DNA of 64,000 bases from Bedellia somnulentella (taxonomy: Eukaryota; Arthropoda; Insecta; Lepidoptera; Bedelliidae). The notes under the pieces are model-generated. The model did not search any database and was not told the DNA's origin. It saw nothing but the letters and a program-made list of their open reading frames with translations. Where the stretch lies: NCBI GenBank assembly GCA_963576735.1, contig OY755177.1, forward strand, positions 6,944,001 to 7,008,000, read 5' to 3'. This document shows positions 20,883 through 31,650 of the stretch, piece after piece; position 1 is the stretch's first letter, and each line of letters opens with the position of its first letter. The position numbers and the translations under genes were made by a program.

Positions 20883-23800
20883 ACATACATACATACATAC
20901 ATACATGTACTCACGCCATTAATTCCTATTGGGGTAGGCAGAGACTATCGATCGCCACTTCGTACGATCCTGACAAACCTCTCTAGCTTCGTTTACATCC
21001 ATCAATCTTTTCATACATGCTCTTTTATTCTTCATACTTCGGACGCCAGCCTTTTTGAGCACACTCTCAATTTGGTCCAAGTGTGTTCTCCGTGGTCGTC
21101 CTCTACTAACATTACCATCCACACTAGCTCTATAGATCCCTTTAACCAATTTTCTATCATCCATCCTCTCTATGTGCCCAAACCATCTCAACATTCCTTT
21201 TTCTATCTTTCTTACAATATCATCTTTCACACCACACTTTTAACGAATAACACTATTTCTCACTCGGTCACACAATCTGACTCTCACAACAATCTCACAC
21301 ACTCTGCTCTCATGCTTCTTCTGCCACACCCAACATTCGCTTCCATACATAAGCGTAGGAACAAGAACAGCATCATGCACAGCCATTCGGGCCTTTTCAG
21401 ACACCGATTGACTGATCATTAGGCTATTCATTGCTCCATTTACCGCATTACCCTTTTTCACTCTTCTTTCAATGTCTTCATCACATTTTCCATCCCTTGT
21501 AAACAAACTTCCCAGATATACAAACTCCTTCACCTGTTCCACATCCTTACCATCAATCGCAATCACGCATTCTGTCACATCTTCCTGTCTCTCAAAAACC
21601 ATCGTTTTGGTCTTATCCACATTCACCCTCATTCCCTTTCTTACAAAAGACTCACATGCAATATTCATCATCTCTTGCAACTCTTCTGCCGATGATGCAA
21701 GTATCACTTGATCGTCAGCATACTCGTACAAGAGGCATTTAATGATGAATCCACCCATTCTTAGTCCATAATCACTTTCACGCAACTCTGTCAAACAGTC
21801 ATCCATGAACAAATTGAAGAGCCATGGAGAAGCTACACATCCCTGTCGGACACCCCTAGAGATTCCGAACCAGTCAGTGTTTTCCCCGTTTACTCTTACA
21901 CATGCACTAGAATCCTCATAGAGTGATACCAATGCACGTATAAGTTGACTCCCCAAACCGAACTTGGATAACACCTCCCATAAACACTTTCTTACCACCC
22001 TATCATACGCCTTCTCTAAATCAATGAAGGAGCAATACACCTTTTGGTTCTTAGCTAAGAACTTTTCAGTGATGCTCCTTAGAGAGAAGATTTGATCCAT
22101 ACATCCCATTTCTTTCCTAAATCCCACTTGCACATCCCATATTTTCTCATCAGTTTCATTTATCACTCTTTCAATCAGTACCTTAGCATACAATTTACCA
22201 ACAATTCTGAGTAAGCTGATGCCGCGGTAGTTTTTAGCCTCTTGGTGTGACCCCTTTCCTTTATATAGAGGCACAATCACCGCCTTGCACCAGTCTCGTG
22301 AAACTTTGCCACCCGACCAGCATTTTTGGAAAAGGAAGTACAACCAAGAAGCCACCAACCCTTTACCAGCCCTCAGCATTTCGATAGTAATCCTATCATA
22401 CCCTGCCGCCTTCCCTACTTTCATACTTTTCATTGCTTTCATTATTTCTTCCATACTAACCTCACTGTCACTGAAATCACCCATCTCTTCGTTCCAATCA
22501 ACATTACTGTCGATTAGCGAAGAAATGGATGCATCCTCTTTTTCAAACAGTCCCTCAAAATAATTCTTCCATACCCGTTTCATGCTACTTTCATCCGTCG
22601 CCAATTCACCCTGTTCATCTCTTATTACACTCACTCTCGTGTTTTGGGAAACTCCCTTTTCTTTCCGGATATACTTCCAGAATAACTTTTGGTTATTCCG
22701 GAAATTATCAGAAAGTTTCCTCTCACACCACTCTTGCAAATCCCGCTTTTTCTTCTCTATTTTCTTCTTCACCTCATTCTTAACTCTCTTATATTCATCT
22801 TCACTTTTCTGCACTACATCGTCAGTTACACTCGCATTCATCCGTTTACTAGCTTTAATTGCTAGTAAATCTAACCACGCTTTCTTCTTATCTCCAACCG
22901 CCTCTTTCACAACTTTATCCCACCAACTTGTTGGTGGTCTATTTGACCTTTTACACACTCCACAAACTTCCGTCGCACATTCAACCATCGTCGATTTGAG
23001 CACATCCCATACTTCTTCTATTTCCATTTCATCCTTCATCTCCACGCAGCTTAGTCTTTCATCCAATTTCCTGACGTATTTATCTCTGATATTTTCATCT
23101 TCTTGCAGTTTTTTCACTTTTATTCTCGCAAAATCCGTTGTTGACACTTTAGGCCTGTGACGCCAACGCGTACACAGACCCCTTAATCGTGATATAACGA
23201 AAAAGTGATCTGTGCCAACGTTCGTGCTCCTATAGACCCTGGTGTCAACAACCTTTGCTCTCAGCCTTTCATCAACTATCACAAAATCAATCATACTTCT
23301 CTCGCTTCCCTTCTGTCTTGTATACATATGGATATCTTTGTGTTTAAACAACGTGTTTGTAACACAAAGATTCCTCTCCAAACAAACCTCAATCAATTTC
23401 TCACCATTCTCATTCATCCTTTGATCGCCAAACTTTCCTAAAACTCTTTCGCAACCGTTGCGTGACACACCAACCCAGCCATTAAAATCTCCTAACATTA
23501 TAAGTCTCTCATTCTGATCACACCCATTCACAACATCGTCTAACAGATTCCAAAACTCCTCCCTCTCGGATAGGGATTTAGACATGTCCGGAGCATAAAC
23601 GCAAATTATGCGCATCCGGACTAGTCCCAATTTCACCTTAATCCACAGGAGCCTTGGACTCACACATTCGTAATCTTTCATACACTGAGCCATCCTTTCA
23701 GATATCAGAAGTCCTACTCCTTGGCTAGCTCGGTCATTGTCAGCGACTCCAGAACAGATTGCTGTGATGTTGCCAAGTTGTGAAACTTCCTTTCCCTTAC

Positions 23801-24267
23801 GCTTCGTCTCATTTACACATAGAAAATCCAGTTTTCTTTCATTCATAATCGTACATACTTCATCTAATTTTTCAAACATTCCTCCACATACATTCATCGT
23901 ACTGAAGCGGGTCTCTTTAGCCCACTTTTCGCCCCGTGAGAAACCATGGCGTGATGAGTGGCGAGCTACATCGCCGCCTCCGTGTTTATTAGAATTCGAA
24001 CACATATTGGACCCACGAGAAGCAAGGGAAGTAAACTGTCCAGAGCCCCGCTTGACTAGGTAAGGTTATTTAGTACCCGGAGTGCACCAAGCTCCGGGAC
24101 GGCGGCACGCTAGCGACCAGGCTCACCCCTGGCCACGCATCCCTCGGCGCGGCAGACCTTGGATTGGTGTAAGGGCAAAGATGGAAAAGCCCTAGTCCCT
24201 TAGTCGACTTTTACGACACCCACGGGAAGAGATGGGGTAGTGCTATTCTAAGCCGACACTACACAGC
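20883..24267 (-). mobile_element. RTE-type LINE, apparently full length, 3.4 kb
   Basis: Minus-strand order: 5' UTR starting GCTGTGTAGTGTCGGC, one long ORF, short 3' UTR ending CTACCCCAATAGGAATTAATGG then CGTGAGTACATG(TATG)n. It sits in SINE-B with target duplication CAAAGTCACGTGAT (20869-20882 and 24267-24280; the first C is ambiguous). A single ORF with APE endonuclease and RT, very short 3' UTR and a tetranucleotide tail fit the RTE clade. Confidence 0.88.
20919..24005 (-). pseudogene. RTE endonuclease-reverse transcriptase, one premature stop
   Basis: 24005 to 20919 is a single frame of 1029 codons, broken only by TAA at 21242-21240. APE endonuclease landmarks: CVNETKR, LGDFNGW (about residue 172), SMIDFVIVDERL, VGTDHFFV (about 264). 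RT landmarks: KAAGYDRITIEML, SFIDLEKAYDRV (about 665), GVRQGCVASPWLFN, YADDQVILA (about 760). The C-terminal part holds GMLRWFGHIERMDD and SRGRPRRTHLDQI. The related copies at 30502 and 31375 have GAA (Glu) where this copy has TAA, so it is a single G-to-T change. Compared with them this copy also lacks several residues near HESRV. The protein would nick target DNA and copy its RNA in place. Confidence 0.88.
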
Positions 24268-24352
24268 AAAGTCACGTGATGTTCAGAAGTATTAGTACCT
24301 CTGCCAACCCCTTCGGGGATATTCGGCGTGAACGTTTATGTTATGTTATGTT

Positions 24353-25325
24353 TTATTCTTAAGAGATTTAATATGTCAGATTGCTCATCTTGTGACACTC
24401 CCATGGAAATTAATTTAAAGTTGGAAAAGAATATGAATAAAAGTTTGAATAAAAAATATCCATACCAACAATTAATAGGCAGTTTAATGTATTTGTCAGT
24501 ACTTACCAGACCAGACATTGCATTTAGTGTAAGCTTCTTAAGTCAATATAATAATTGTTTTAATGAAACACATTGGGAACATTTAAAATGTTTATTAAAA
24601 TATTTAAAAGGTACTGGAGATTACGCTGTGTCGTGCTGGCTTAGAATAGCACTACCCAATTTCTTCCAGTGGGTGTACGTAAGAGGCGATGCGGTTGGAG
24701 ACCCATCACAAACAACCTTTATTTTACCATCTTTTCCCCACACAAGTTTCCAAAAGTGGCTGAGAAATTTCTTATTCCTTGGCTCTGGCTCATCTTGGGA
24801 TTTATAGCCGTGTATGTAGAGATTATGGTCTTGTATATAAGAAAACCAATTGTAATATGCATGGCTTTGTAGATGCAGATTGGCCTTCTGGTTCACTTGA
24901 TAGAAGGTCATATACTGGGTTTTGTTTTCTCATGTCAAATTCTGTAGTATCCTATGAATCTGTAACAGAAAACTGTAGCACTATCTAGTACAGAAGCAAA
25001 ATACATGGCCTTATCTGAATCTTGTAAAGAAGGCATTTATTTAATGAATTTACTAAAAGAACTTGTACAATATGTAGATATGCCACTGCATTTGTATAGT
25101 GATAACCAAAGCTCGATTAAATTAGATTCTAATCCATTGTTGCACAACAAGCGCACAAAACATATAGATATCAGGCACCACTATTCGAGAGAATGTGTTT
25201 TAGAAAATAAAGTTAAAATTGAATATGTGTCAACAAATAATATGCCAGCTGATATATTGACCAAAACCTTATGTAAAGACAAACATTACAAGTTTTTAAG
25301 TTTGATGAGGATTTCAAAAGTGTAG
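24353..25325 (+). pseudogene. Copia RT thumb and RNase H, 3' blocks
   Basis: First block: RFNMSDCSSCDTPMEINL, PYQQLIGSLMYLSVLTRPDIAF. After the SIDE-A: FVDADWPSGSLDRRSYTGF and SYESVTENC, then a frameshift and MALSESCKEGIYL, SDNQSSIKLDSNPL, RTKHIDIRHHY, MPADILTKTL, the normal Copia RNase H order with the catalytic Asp in SDN. Broken by the SIDE-A insertion and at least one frameshift near 24985. Confidence 0.82.
24626..24818 (+). mobile_element. SIDE-A inserted in Copia, 9-bp target duplication
   Basis: GAGATTACG (24617-24625) and GAGATTATG (24819-24827) flank it; the Copia frame rejoins as GTGDYGLVY. The block between GTAAGAGGCGA and TGCGGTTGGAG is missing. Confidence 0.82.
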
Positions 25326-25401
25326 TGTATGTCATGTATATTTGATTATAACTACTGTTTACTTTGTTTTTGAAATTTAATTTATTTTCTTTAGGTCAGG
25401 G

Positions 25402-25560
25402 TGTTAAATAATTATAACAAAATAACATATGTTCAGCAGCGCTATCTGTTGTCATTCCTAAGTTAGTGAATGTATTCTGTTAAGGGAATGAATGTATTTG
25501 AATGATTGAAATAACAGTCCAGTTGATTCAAAACCAGCAAAGCGTTTTATTAAAATAACT
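25402..25560 (+). repeat. Probable Copia 3' LTR start; right end not determined
   Basis: TGTTAAATAATTATAAC starts at 25402 right after the purine-rich TTTAGGTCAGGG, the expected position of polypurine tract and LTR. No second copy is available to fix the end, so the end given is arbitrary. Confidence 0.4.
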
Positions 25561-26963
25561 AAAAAAGTATGGAAATATAAATGGGGCAATGTTCAATACA
25601 AAGTTTATGGAATAACACATCCAATTTCAAATTAACCAATTCGAAATAAGACGAAAACAGATAGCAAATGACAACTACAACAAACACGCCTTAAAATAAT
25701 AAAACACTACAGAAAAAGGCATACAGCTTTCTTTTTCATCAACTGTTACAGCCTTGATAAATAAACTACATACGTGTCTTAAATAAACACAAACGCGTAT
25801 AGTAAATTATCAAATTTCTTGCGTACTAATTAATAACTTTGTCATATTTTTACTAGGTCAACATTAAAAATCATAGACATATAATAGTTGAAGATTTTTT
25901 GTTAGTATGAAACCTTATATGCAGCCGAAGTGGACTTTGTCTTTCTATTATAAAAACTAGTTATAGGTCTTCTTAAGGACCGGGAGCGCTCCTTTCCCAG
26001 ACAAGTCTTAAAACGCGAGACGGTGGTCCTCAATTCCAAACTGATTTAAACTTTTCATTTTACTGAAGCTATCTTTTTTGAAGTAAAAATATTAATTATT
26101 TAGATCGAAGTTGAGAAAGCTTGATTGTGCTTAAATGTTACGTAATATTTTTGCACGCACCAACATACATTAAAGCGTACATAAATACTCACGGCTATAA
26201 ATCCCTAGAAGGGGTAGCAAAGGCTTCAGAATTAAAGGTTGTAGGTGATGGGTCTCCAACCAAATTTACCAAACAATTGAATGTAGAACAACAAATTTTA
26301 AAGTCTCTCAACTTAACAAAGACTACAAAATATGATTTAAATCAAACGAAATCTTTGAAATACGATATTTCTTATTCATCTCAGGTATTAGCCTAAAACT
26401 TTATTCGCACGTGCGAAACTTATTGGTTTCATAATAGCCCTTATAATTTTACTTGAACAAAGTATTATTACGAGCTGAAATAAGTACGTGGTCATTCCTT
26501 TTGTTTTTTAAGTAAGATGGTTACGATTTCTTTGTCTCTTTTGCCGAGTTGAAACTCTAGAGAAGCAAAATTTACGAAAAGTATTCCTCAAGGTTTAAGG
26601 AAAAATAAAGTTTCCCAAAGATTTGTAAGTTAAAGTCGGATCATGAATGACACCTGAGTGATCAAAATGTTTTATTTTTGACTTTATTCCAAAAATGTAC
26701 GTAAATTAACAGCTAAAAAAACGTCATAGCTAACTTTAACATGAATATTGTTTGGTTATACTATCACTAGAAATAGTACCTATGCCTCGACAAAGATACT
26801 CTTTTGAGGCGCTACCTACCCGTAATGTACATATATCGTAAATATAATAAGCCTGTTTTCGATACTACATATAGTATAGGTATTAGAAAAAATATTGTGG
26901 AAACATTACATACATAGATATATATATATATATATAACTGTACTTGATGCAGATATTGAATAA
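25561..26963. other. Unassigned, with a SIDE-A scrap at 26176-26270 (minus)
   Basis: AT-rich sequence without coding motifs. CTCACGGCTATAAATCCCTAG..GTGATGGGTCTCCAACC at 26176-26270 is a SIDE-A with an internal deletion. Confidence 0.45.
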
Positions 26964-27212
26964 TGCTGTGTCGTGTCGGCTTATAATAACACTACCCCAT
27001 TTCTGCCGGTGAGTGTACGTAAGAGGCGACTAACGGTATTGGGGCTTTTAAGGAATTTTTGGGCGATGCGGTTGAAGACCCATCACCAGTAACCTTTATT
27101 TTGCCATCTTTTCCCCACTCAACTTTCAATAGTGGCAGAGGAATTTCTAGTTCTTTAGCTCTGGCTACCCCTTTTAGGGATTTATAGCCGTGAGTATATG
27201 TATGTATGTATG
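26964..27212 (+). mobile_element. SIDE-A, full length
   Basis: Complete from TGCTGTGTCGTGTCGGC to (TATG)n. TTGATGCAGATA to its left and TTGATGCAAATA to its right look like a target duplication. Confidence 0.85.
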
Positions 27213-27265
27213 TTGATGCAAATACTACATGCTTGATTTACAGACTTACAGAAAAAATCTTCCAA

Positions 27266-27531
27266 TACATAACATAACATAACATAAACGTTCACGCCGT
27301 TTATCCCCGAAGGGGTTGGCAGAGGTACCAATACTGCTGAACTCACATGGCTAAGTACAACTCGGCCATGTAGGTTTCCTCACGATGATTTCCCTCACCG
27401 TTAACAACCATGATAAATTAACAACACATATGACTTTAGAAAAGACAAATTGGTGTAGGCCCGACCCAGGATTGGAACTCACACCCTTCTGTTTTCGGGC
27501 GGGTGTTCTACCCACTGGACTATCATGTCGC
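27266..27531 (-). mobile_element. SINE-B with internal deletion
   Basis: (CATAA)n tail, CCCCGAAGGGG hairpin, then a jump from the tail-proximal region to TCACATGGCTAAGTACAACTC, and an intact tRNA head (GTGTAGGCCCGACCCAGG, GGTGTTCTACCCACTGG). Confidence 0.85.
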
Positions 27532-27544
27532 ACACTGTCTTCCT

Positions 27545-27547
<3 letters not shown>

Positions 27548-27592
<45 letters not shown>
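27548..27592. repeat. (AT)n microsatellite
   Basis: About 45 bp of uninterrupted AT. An open frame through it (IYIYIY) is an artefact. Confidence 0.95.
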
Positions 27593-27594
<2 letters not shown>

Positions 27595-27639
27595 TATATA
27601 TTATTTTTGTATACTATTATTGTTCTACGTTTTCTCAAA

Positions 27640-27906
27640 AAATGATTTATTTGGGTATATTCCATTAAGCTGGCCCATTGCAGGTTGGCTGACTATCGAA
27701 TGTTACCGTGATAGCAGCAGAGACTGACAACTTAGCGTGCCCTTCGTTGCAATTTTAATTATATTTTAGTTCGAATAATCAGGTGATACTACAATATGCT
27801 ACCAAAAATAAAAAAATAAAATGAATTATTGACTTTACCTCCCGGGAATTAAAACCGATACCTCCGTCTTATGAGCTGACCGCTTTACTACTAGACCACG
27901 GAGACT
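27640..27906 (-). mobile_element. SINE-D (Metulj-like tRNA SINE), divergent
   Basis: Forward direction is minus: CTCCGTGGTCTAGTAGTAAAGC (A box region), GGTATCGGTTTTAATTCCCGG (B box), then ATCACCTGATTATTCGAA, GGGCACGCTAAGTTGTC and GCCAACCTGCAATGGGCCAGC. The better copy is at 49008-49304. The tail end is uncertain. Confidence 0.7.
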
Positions 27907-29347
27907 GAACGCAAACTAAACAAGATTTTACTATTATTATCAATTGAAACGTTAGCCTTTTAAGCATCAAATTACCTACATTATGGCGTGACATGTTTAC
28001 GTAAATCTTTAATGGATTCCTTGTTTCCTTCTCGTTTATCATTATATATCATATACACAAATTTATTTAGATTTTTTTTAACGCAGTGTAGTAATTGATA
28101 ATTTTAGTAGAAAGCGCAAGGGTTAATGTTGATCGCGCATAAATCGGAGTGTATAGATAAATTTTATAAAATCGTCCTCATATTTTATTCTCTGTATCTC
28201 ATATTTTCAGAACGCAGAATATGAGCCAAAATAATCATTTTTAAAACTTTTCATTTTATTTGATATGGGTTACCAAAATGAAAAGCTTAATAAAATGGAA
28301 GGATTTTATAATGCTTACCCAACAAATGAGATATTTTACTCTTTTATACATAAAAAAGATGGATATGCAGAGTGGTAACAAAACTAATACTGCCATGATG
28401 AGATTATAGAGTTGAAAGCAGTCTCGTCTCAGTGTGCTTTAGACATTCAGATAGAGGATCATAGTAATTAATACGGTTCAGAAATGTGGCTCGAATCAAC
28501 AGTTTGTGTATTTTAGATCCTAACCATCCAACCAAATTAAAGTAGTCCAAAGGATCAATTGAGCAGTTTGAGTTACTTTTCTTTAGTTTAACTTAGTAAG
28601 TACTAAATTCTACTAATAATTAAAATTTTTGCTAGTTCAACGTTGTATTAATTTTACTGTGTCTTTAATAAGAATAAAATTAATAAACTACTTAAAGCTC
28701 ATCTAAAAATATCACAAATATCAATACATTGACCGAAAACAGAATGCGCATCAGCAGCCCACACCCGGCGCATTTCAAGTTCACCCTGTAGCCCTTATTA
28801 AGTCCTATAGGTTTACTTTTAATCTCCAACAAAAATAAGGCAAGGATTGCAGTGTCCATCACTAGATAGTACATAACTAGTACATAAAGTAAAAACTGAC
28901 GTACTGAGATATACCAGTCACACTGTCGAAAATATCCACTTACTCTGTTTATTGCTGGTTGACTATTGGAACATGTTGTTACTTGTTTATGGATCAATAA
29001 AACCTATCATAGTTTAGCACAACGAGTCTTTGTTTTGTTAGAACCAGTAATAAAAGTAACGAAGTCGTAAATAAAAGAAGATTGCCTAGAGACTACTCGA
29101 TTTCCTTTTTGTATTTTTACGCAACAATAAGCTAGACATTTGCTTTGACAGCCTACTTTTAAATAAAACTCTCTTTATCTAACTGATTATTATTCTTGCC
29201 TTTCTTTTTCCAGTTGACATGGTGTGAATACTTAAACTTAACAAACTTAGCTGCTTTTTATATCAAAGGGTTATGACTTTTCATTTCAAAGGATTGAATT
29301 TTTCTTGTATTTAAACTTTTGTATAACCAAGAACCATTGTTTTACAC
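27907..29347. other. Unassigned; one hydrophobic open frame at 28692-28997 (minus)
   Basis: Mostly AT-rich. The 101-aa minus frame has a hydrophobic segment (FLLYVLVMYYLVMDTAILALF) that could be a membrane helix. It faintly recalls insect chemoreceptors, but no signature motif is present. I would not call it a gene. Confidence 0.3.
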
Positions 29348-29509
29348 TTCCCCCCACAACTTTCAAAAGCAACTGAGAAATTTCTTTTTTTATGCTATGG
29401 CTACCCCTTCTTGTGAGTAAATGAAAGTAAAGGCTATAGCCGGGTTTGGGAACAAAAAATGCCCCTGATGATATTAACAAATGAGTACAACCTATGTATT
29501 AGTCATAAT

Positions 29510-29660
29510 CATAAATAAAAGATGTTATTAAAGGAAAGAAAAATTTCGACACTGGCGAAAGAAAAAAAAAAAAAAAAAAAAAATTCTTTCCTTTAATAAC
29601 ATCTTTTATTTATGAGTAATAATCCCCACATGAGGAATTCATGTCAAAAAACAGTAAATT
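29510..29660 (+). mobile_element. SINE-C with inverted 5' part and 12-bp target duplication
   Basis: ATTAGTCATAAT flanks it (29498-29509 and 29661-29672); the right arm of the big palindrome has the empty site. The first half is reversed (AAGGAAAGAAAAATTTCGACAC), then a poly(A) run, then the forward 3' part (TTCTTTCCTTTAATAACATC ... CACATGAGGAATTCATG). Confidence 0.85.
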
Positions 29661-30445
29661 ATTAGTCATAATGCTCGATAGCAATCTGCTAAGTTTTACC
29701 TCATAATAATTGACAGTTCTCAAGAAATGTCACTTCAAAGTTTTTATAAGTTTTCAATATATTTCAAAAACTGTTTATCCGTTTTTCTGTAATTAACGTA
29801 TGTTGTTAATGAAATGGCGAGTAACAATTTTGCAAAAAACCAGATGTCTCTAGATTAACATTAATATGGACTTTTTTGATGTCGAATATTTCAAACATAG
29901 TTTTTTGACACTTCTCGGTCGGTAAAACCAATCATTTTTTTACTCTGATGTAACATCTTTTTCGGTACTAGTATATGTTTATCTTAAATGAATTGGATTG
30001 GAGCAACATTGTGATTTTTTATTTTTAGTCCTTTCCTAGTAAATCATCAAGTTATAACGTATAGCCAACGAGTTTGATATTGATGTAAATCTACAGTATT
30101 TATTTATTATTTTGTACAAAGAGTAATGTGCAGGGTTTAACATAATGCAAGGTTCCATTTTCTACTAGCGATCCCCGGTACAAGCTAAAGCTATCCAGCT
30201 GTTAACTGAGGTAATGTAAAGAAACTTCTCCCGAATCCGTAGTATATAGCTATTTATATTCTTGTTAAAGGGTAGTATACCTATATAACAGGAAAGTATT
30301 TCTGTATTGTGAGAGGCATCTGATTCTACAGACGATCAGCAGTGGTTGTGAAAGAATCATAATATATATATATTATTTCTGCAGATTAAAAGACTAAGCA
30401 TTATGCGGTTTTCATTTTATACCTTTATTCTTAAACCAAAGAAGA

Positions 30446-30995
30446 ATAGTGAAAAAGGGTAATGCGGTAAATGGAACAATGAATAGTCAAATAACCTGGC
30501 TGTGCATGATGCTGTTCTTGTTCCTACGCTTATGTATGGAAGCGAATGTTGGGTGTGGCAGAAGAAGCATGAGAGCAGAGTGAATGCAGTAGAGATGAAG
30601 TCCCTCAGAAAAGTTTGTAATGTTAGATTGTGTGACCGAATGAGAAATAGTGTTATTCGTGAAAAGTGTGGTGTGAAAATGATATTGTAAGAAAGATAGA
30701 AAAAGGTATGTTGAGATGGTTTGGGTTAGAAAATTGGTAATAGGGATCTATAGAGCTAGTAGGGATCTATAGGATGGTAATGTTAGTAGAGGAAGACCAC
30801 GGAGAACAACCAAATTGAGAGTGTGCTCAAAAAGGCTGGCGTCCGAAGTATGAAGAACAAAAGAGCATGTATGAAAAGATTGATGGATGTAAACGAAGCT
30901 AGAGAGGTTTGTCAGGATCGTACGAAGTGGCGATCGATAGTCTCTGCCTACCCCAATGGGAATTAATGGCGTGAGTATATGTATGTATGTATGTA
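30446..30995 (+). pseudogene. RTE LINE 3' part in the left arm
   Basis: Matches the C-terminal end of the RTE ORF: KKGNAVNGTMNS, VPTLMYGSECWVWQKKHESRV, NAVEMKSLRKVCN, then CSKRLASE... out of frame, then the 3' UTR and (TATG)n tail. An approximately 35-bp deletion near 30495 separates two frames. It preserves the NAVEMKSLRKVCN segment that the long copy at 20919-24005 has lost. Confidence 0.85.
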
Positions 30996-31130
30996 TTTTT
31001 AAACCACATTAATAGTCAGGTATGAAGTAAATGAACAGTTATGTCCTGAATCTTTCGGTAAATTAAAACTAACTTTAAAGTGAAAACAATTGTTTTTGAC
31101 AAAATTAAACATAAAAATTATTTAAATCTT

Positions 31131-31204
31131 TTTGTTCATGAAAACCTCATATGGGGATTATTACGAATAAATAAAGGAAAGAAATTTCTTTCCTTTATTT
31201 ATTC
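31131..31204. mobile_element. SINE-C piece forming a perfect 40-bp palindrome
   Basis: Reverse SINE-C 3' end (TTCATGAAAACCTCATATGGGG) followed at 31165-31204 by a perfect palindrome centred on GAAATTTC. It abuts the inner border of the right arm. Confidence 0.8.
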
Positions 31205-31650
31205 TTGTTCTTCATACTTCGGACGCCAGCCTTTTTGAGCACACTCTCAATTTGGTTGTTCTCCGTGGTCTTCCTCTACTAACATTACCATCCTATAGAT
31301 CCCTACTAGCTCTATAGATCCCTATTACCAATTTTCTAACCCAAACCATCTCAACATACCTTTTTCTATCTTTCTTACAATATCATTTTCACACCACACT
31401 TTTCACAAATAACACTATTTCTCACTCGGTCACACAATCTAACATTACAAACTTTTCTGAGGGACTTCATCTCTACTGCATTCACTCTGCTCTCATGCTT
31501 CTTCTGCCACACCCAACATTCGCTTCCATACATAAGCGTAGGAACAAGAACAGCGTCATGCACAGCCATTCGGGCCTTTTCAGACACCGATTGACAGGTT
31601 ATTTGACTATTCATTGCTCCATTTACCGCATTACCCTTTTTCACTATTCT
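31205..31650 (-). pseudogene. RTE LINE 3' part in the right arm
   Basis: Reverse copy of the left-arm fragment with the undeleted sequence QSVSEKARMAVHDAVLVPT (open frame 31644-31375). It lacks the last part of the ORF, the 3' UTR and the tail. Confidence 0.85.

Larger units (their letters stand above)
20765..24352 (+). mobile_element. SINE-B, 5'-truncated, inserted in Copia and split by the RTE LINE
   Basis: Two parts, 20765-20882 and 24268-24352. The target duplication TTATTCTTAA lies at 20755-20764 and 24353-24362; excising the unit and one repeat rejoins the Copia frame exactly (DIIL-KRFN). The SINE begins CTTATTCATGTGACAG and ends in (TTATG)n. Confidence 0.9.
19740..25330 (+). mobile_element. 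Copia element (plus strand) split by SINE-B, RTE LINE and SIDE-A
   Basis: Copia pol is readable in three blocks: 19740-20764, 24353-24625 and 24819-25325. Removing the insertions and one copy of each target duplication restores one colinear pol order (linker, RT, RNase H). The left part (LTR, gag, integrase) is missing. A 3' LTR seems to start at 25402. Confidence 0.85.

Noticed and set aside
22285..23441. Several 60-190 aa plus-strand frames between 21.4 and 24.1 kb
   Set aside because: They are antisense to the RTE ORF, low-complexity Ser/Phe/Leu-rich, and result from the coding strand composition.
27548..27592. (AT)n as an origin or regulatory site
   Set aside because: Plain microsatellite beside a SINE; nothing else supports a function.
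28692..28997. 101-aa hydrophobic frame resembling a gustatory receptor piece
   Set aside because: Only general hydrophobicity supports it; no chemoreceptor signature and no convincing splice sites.
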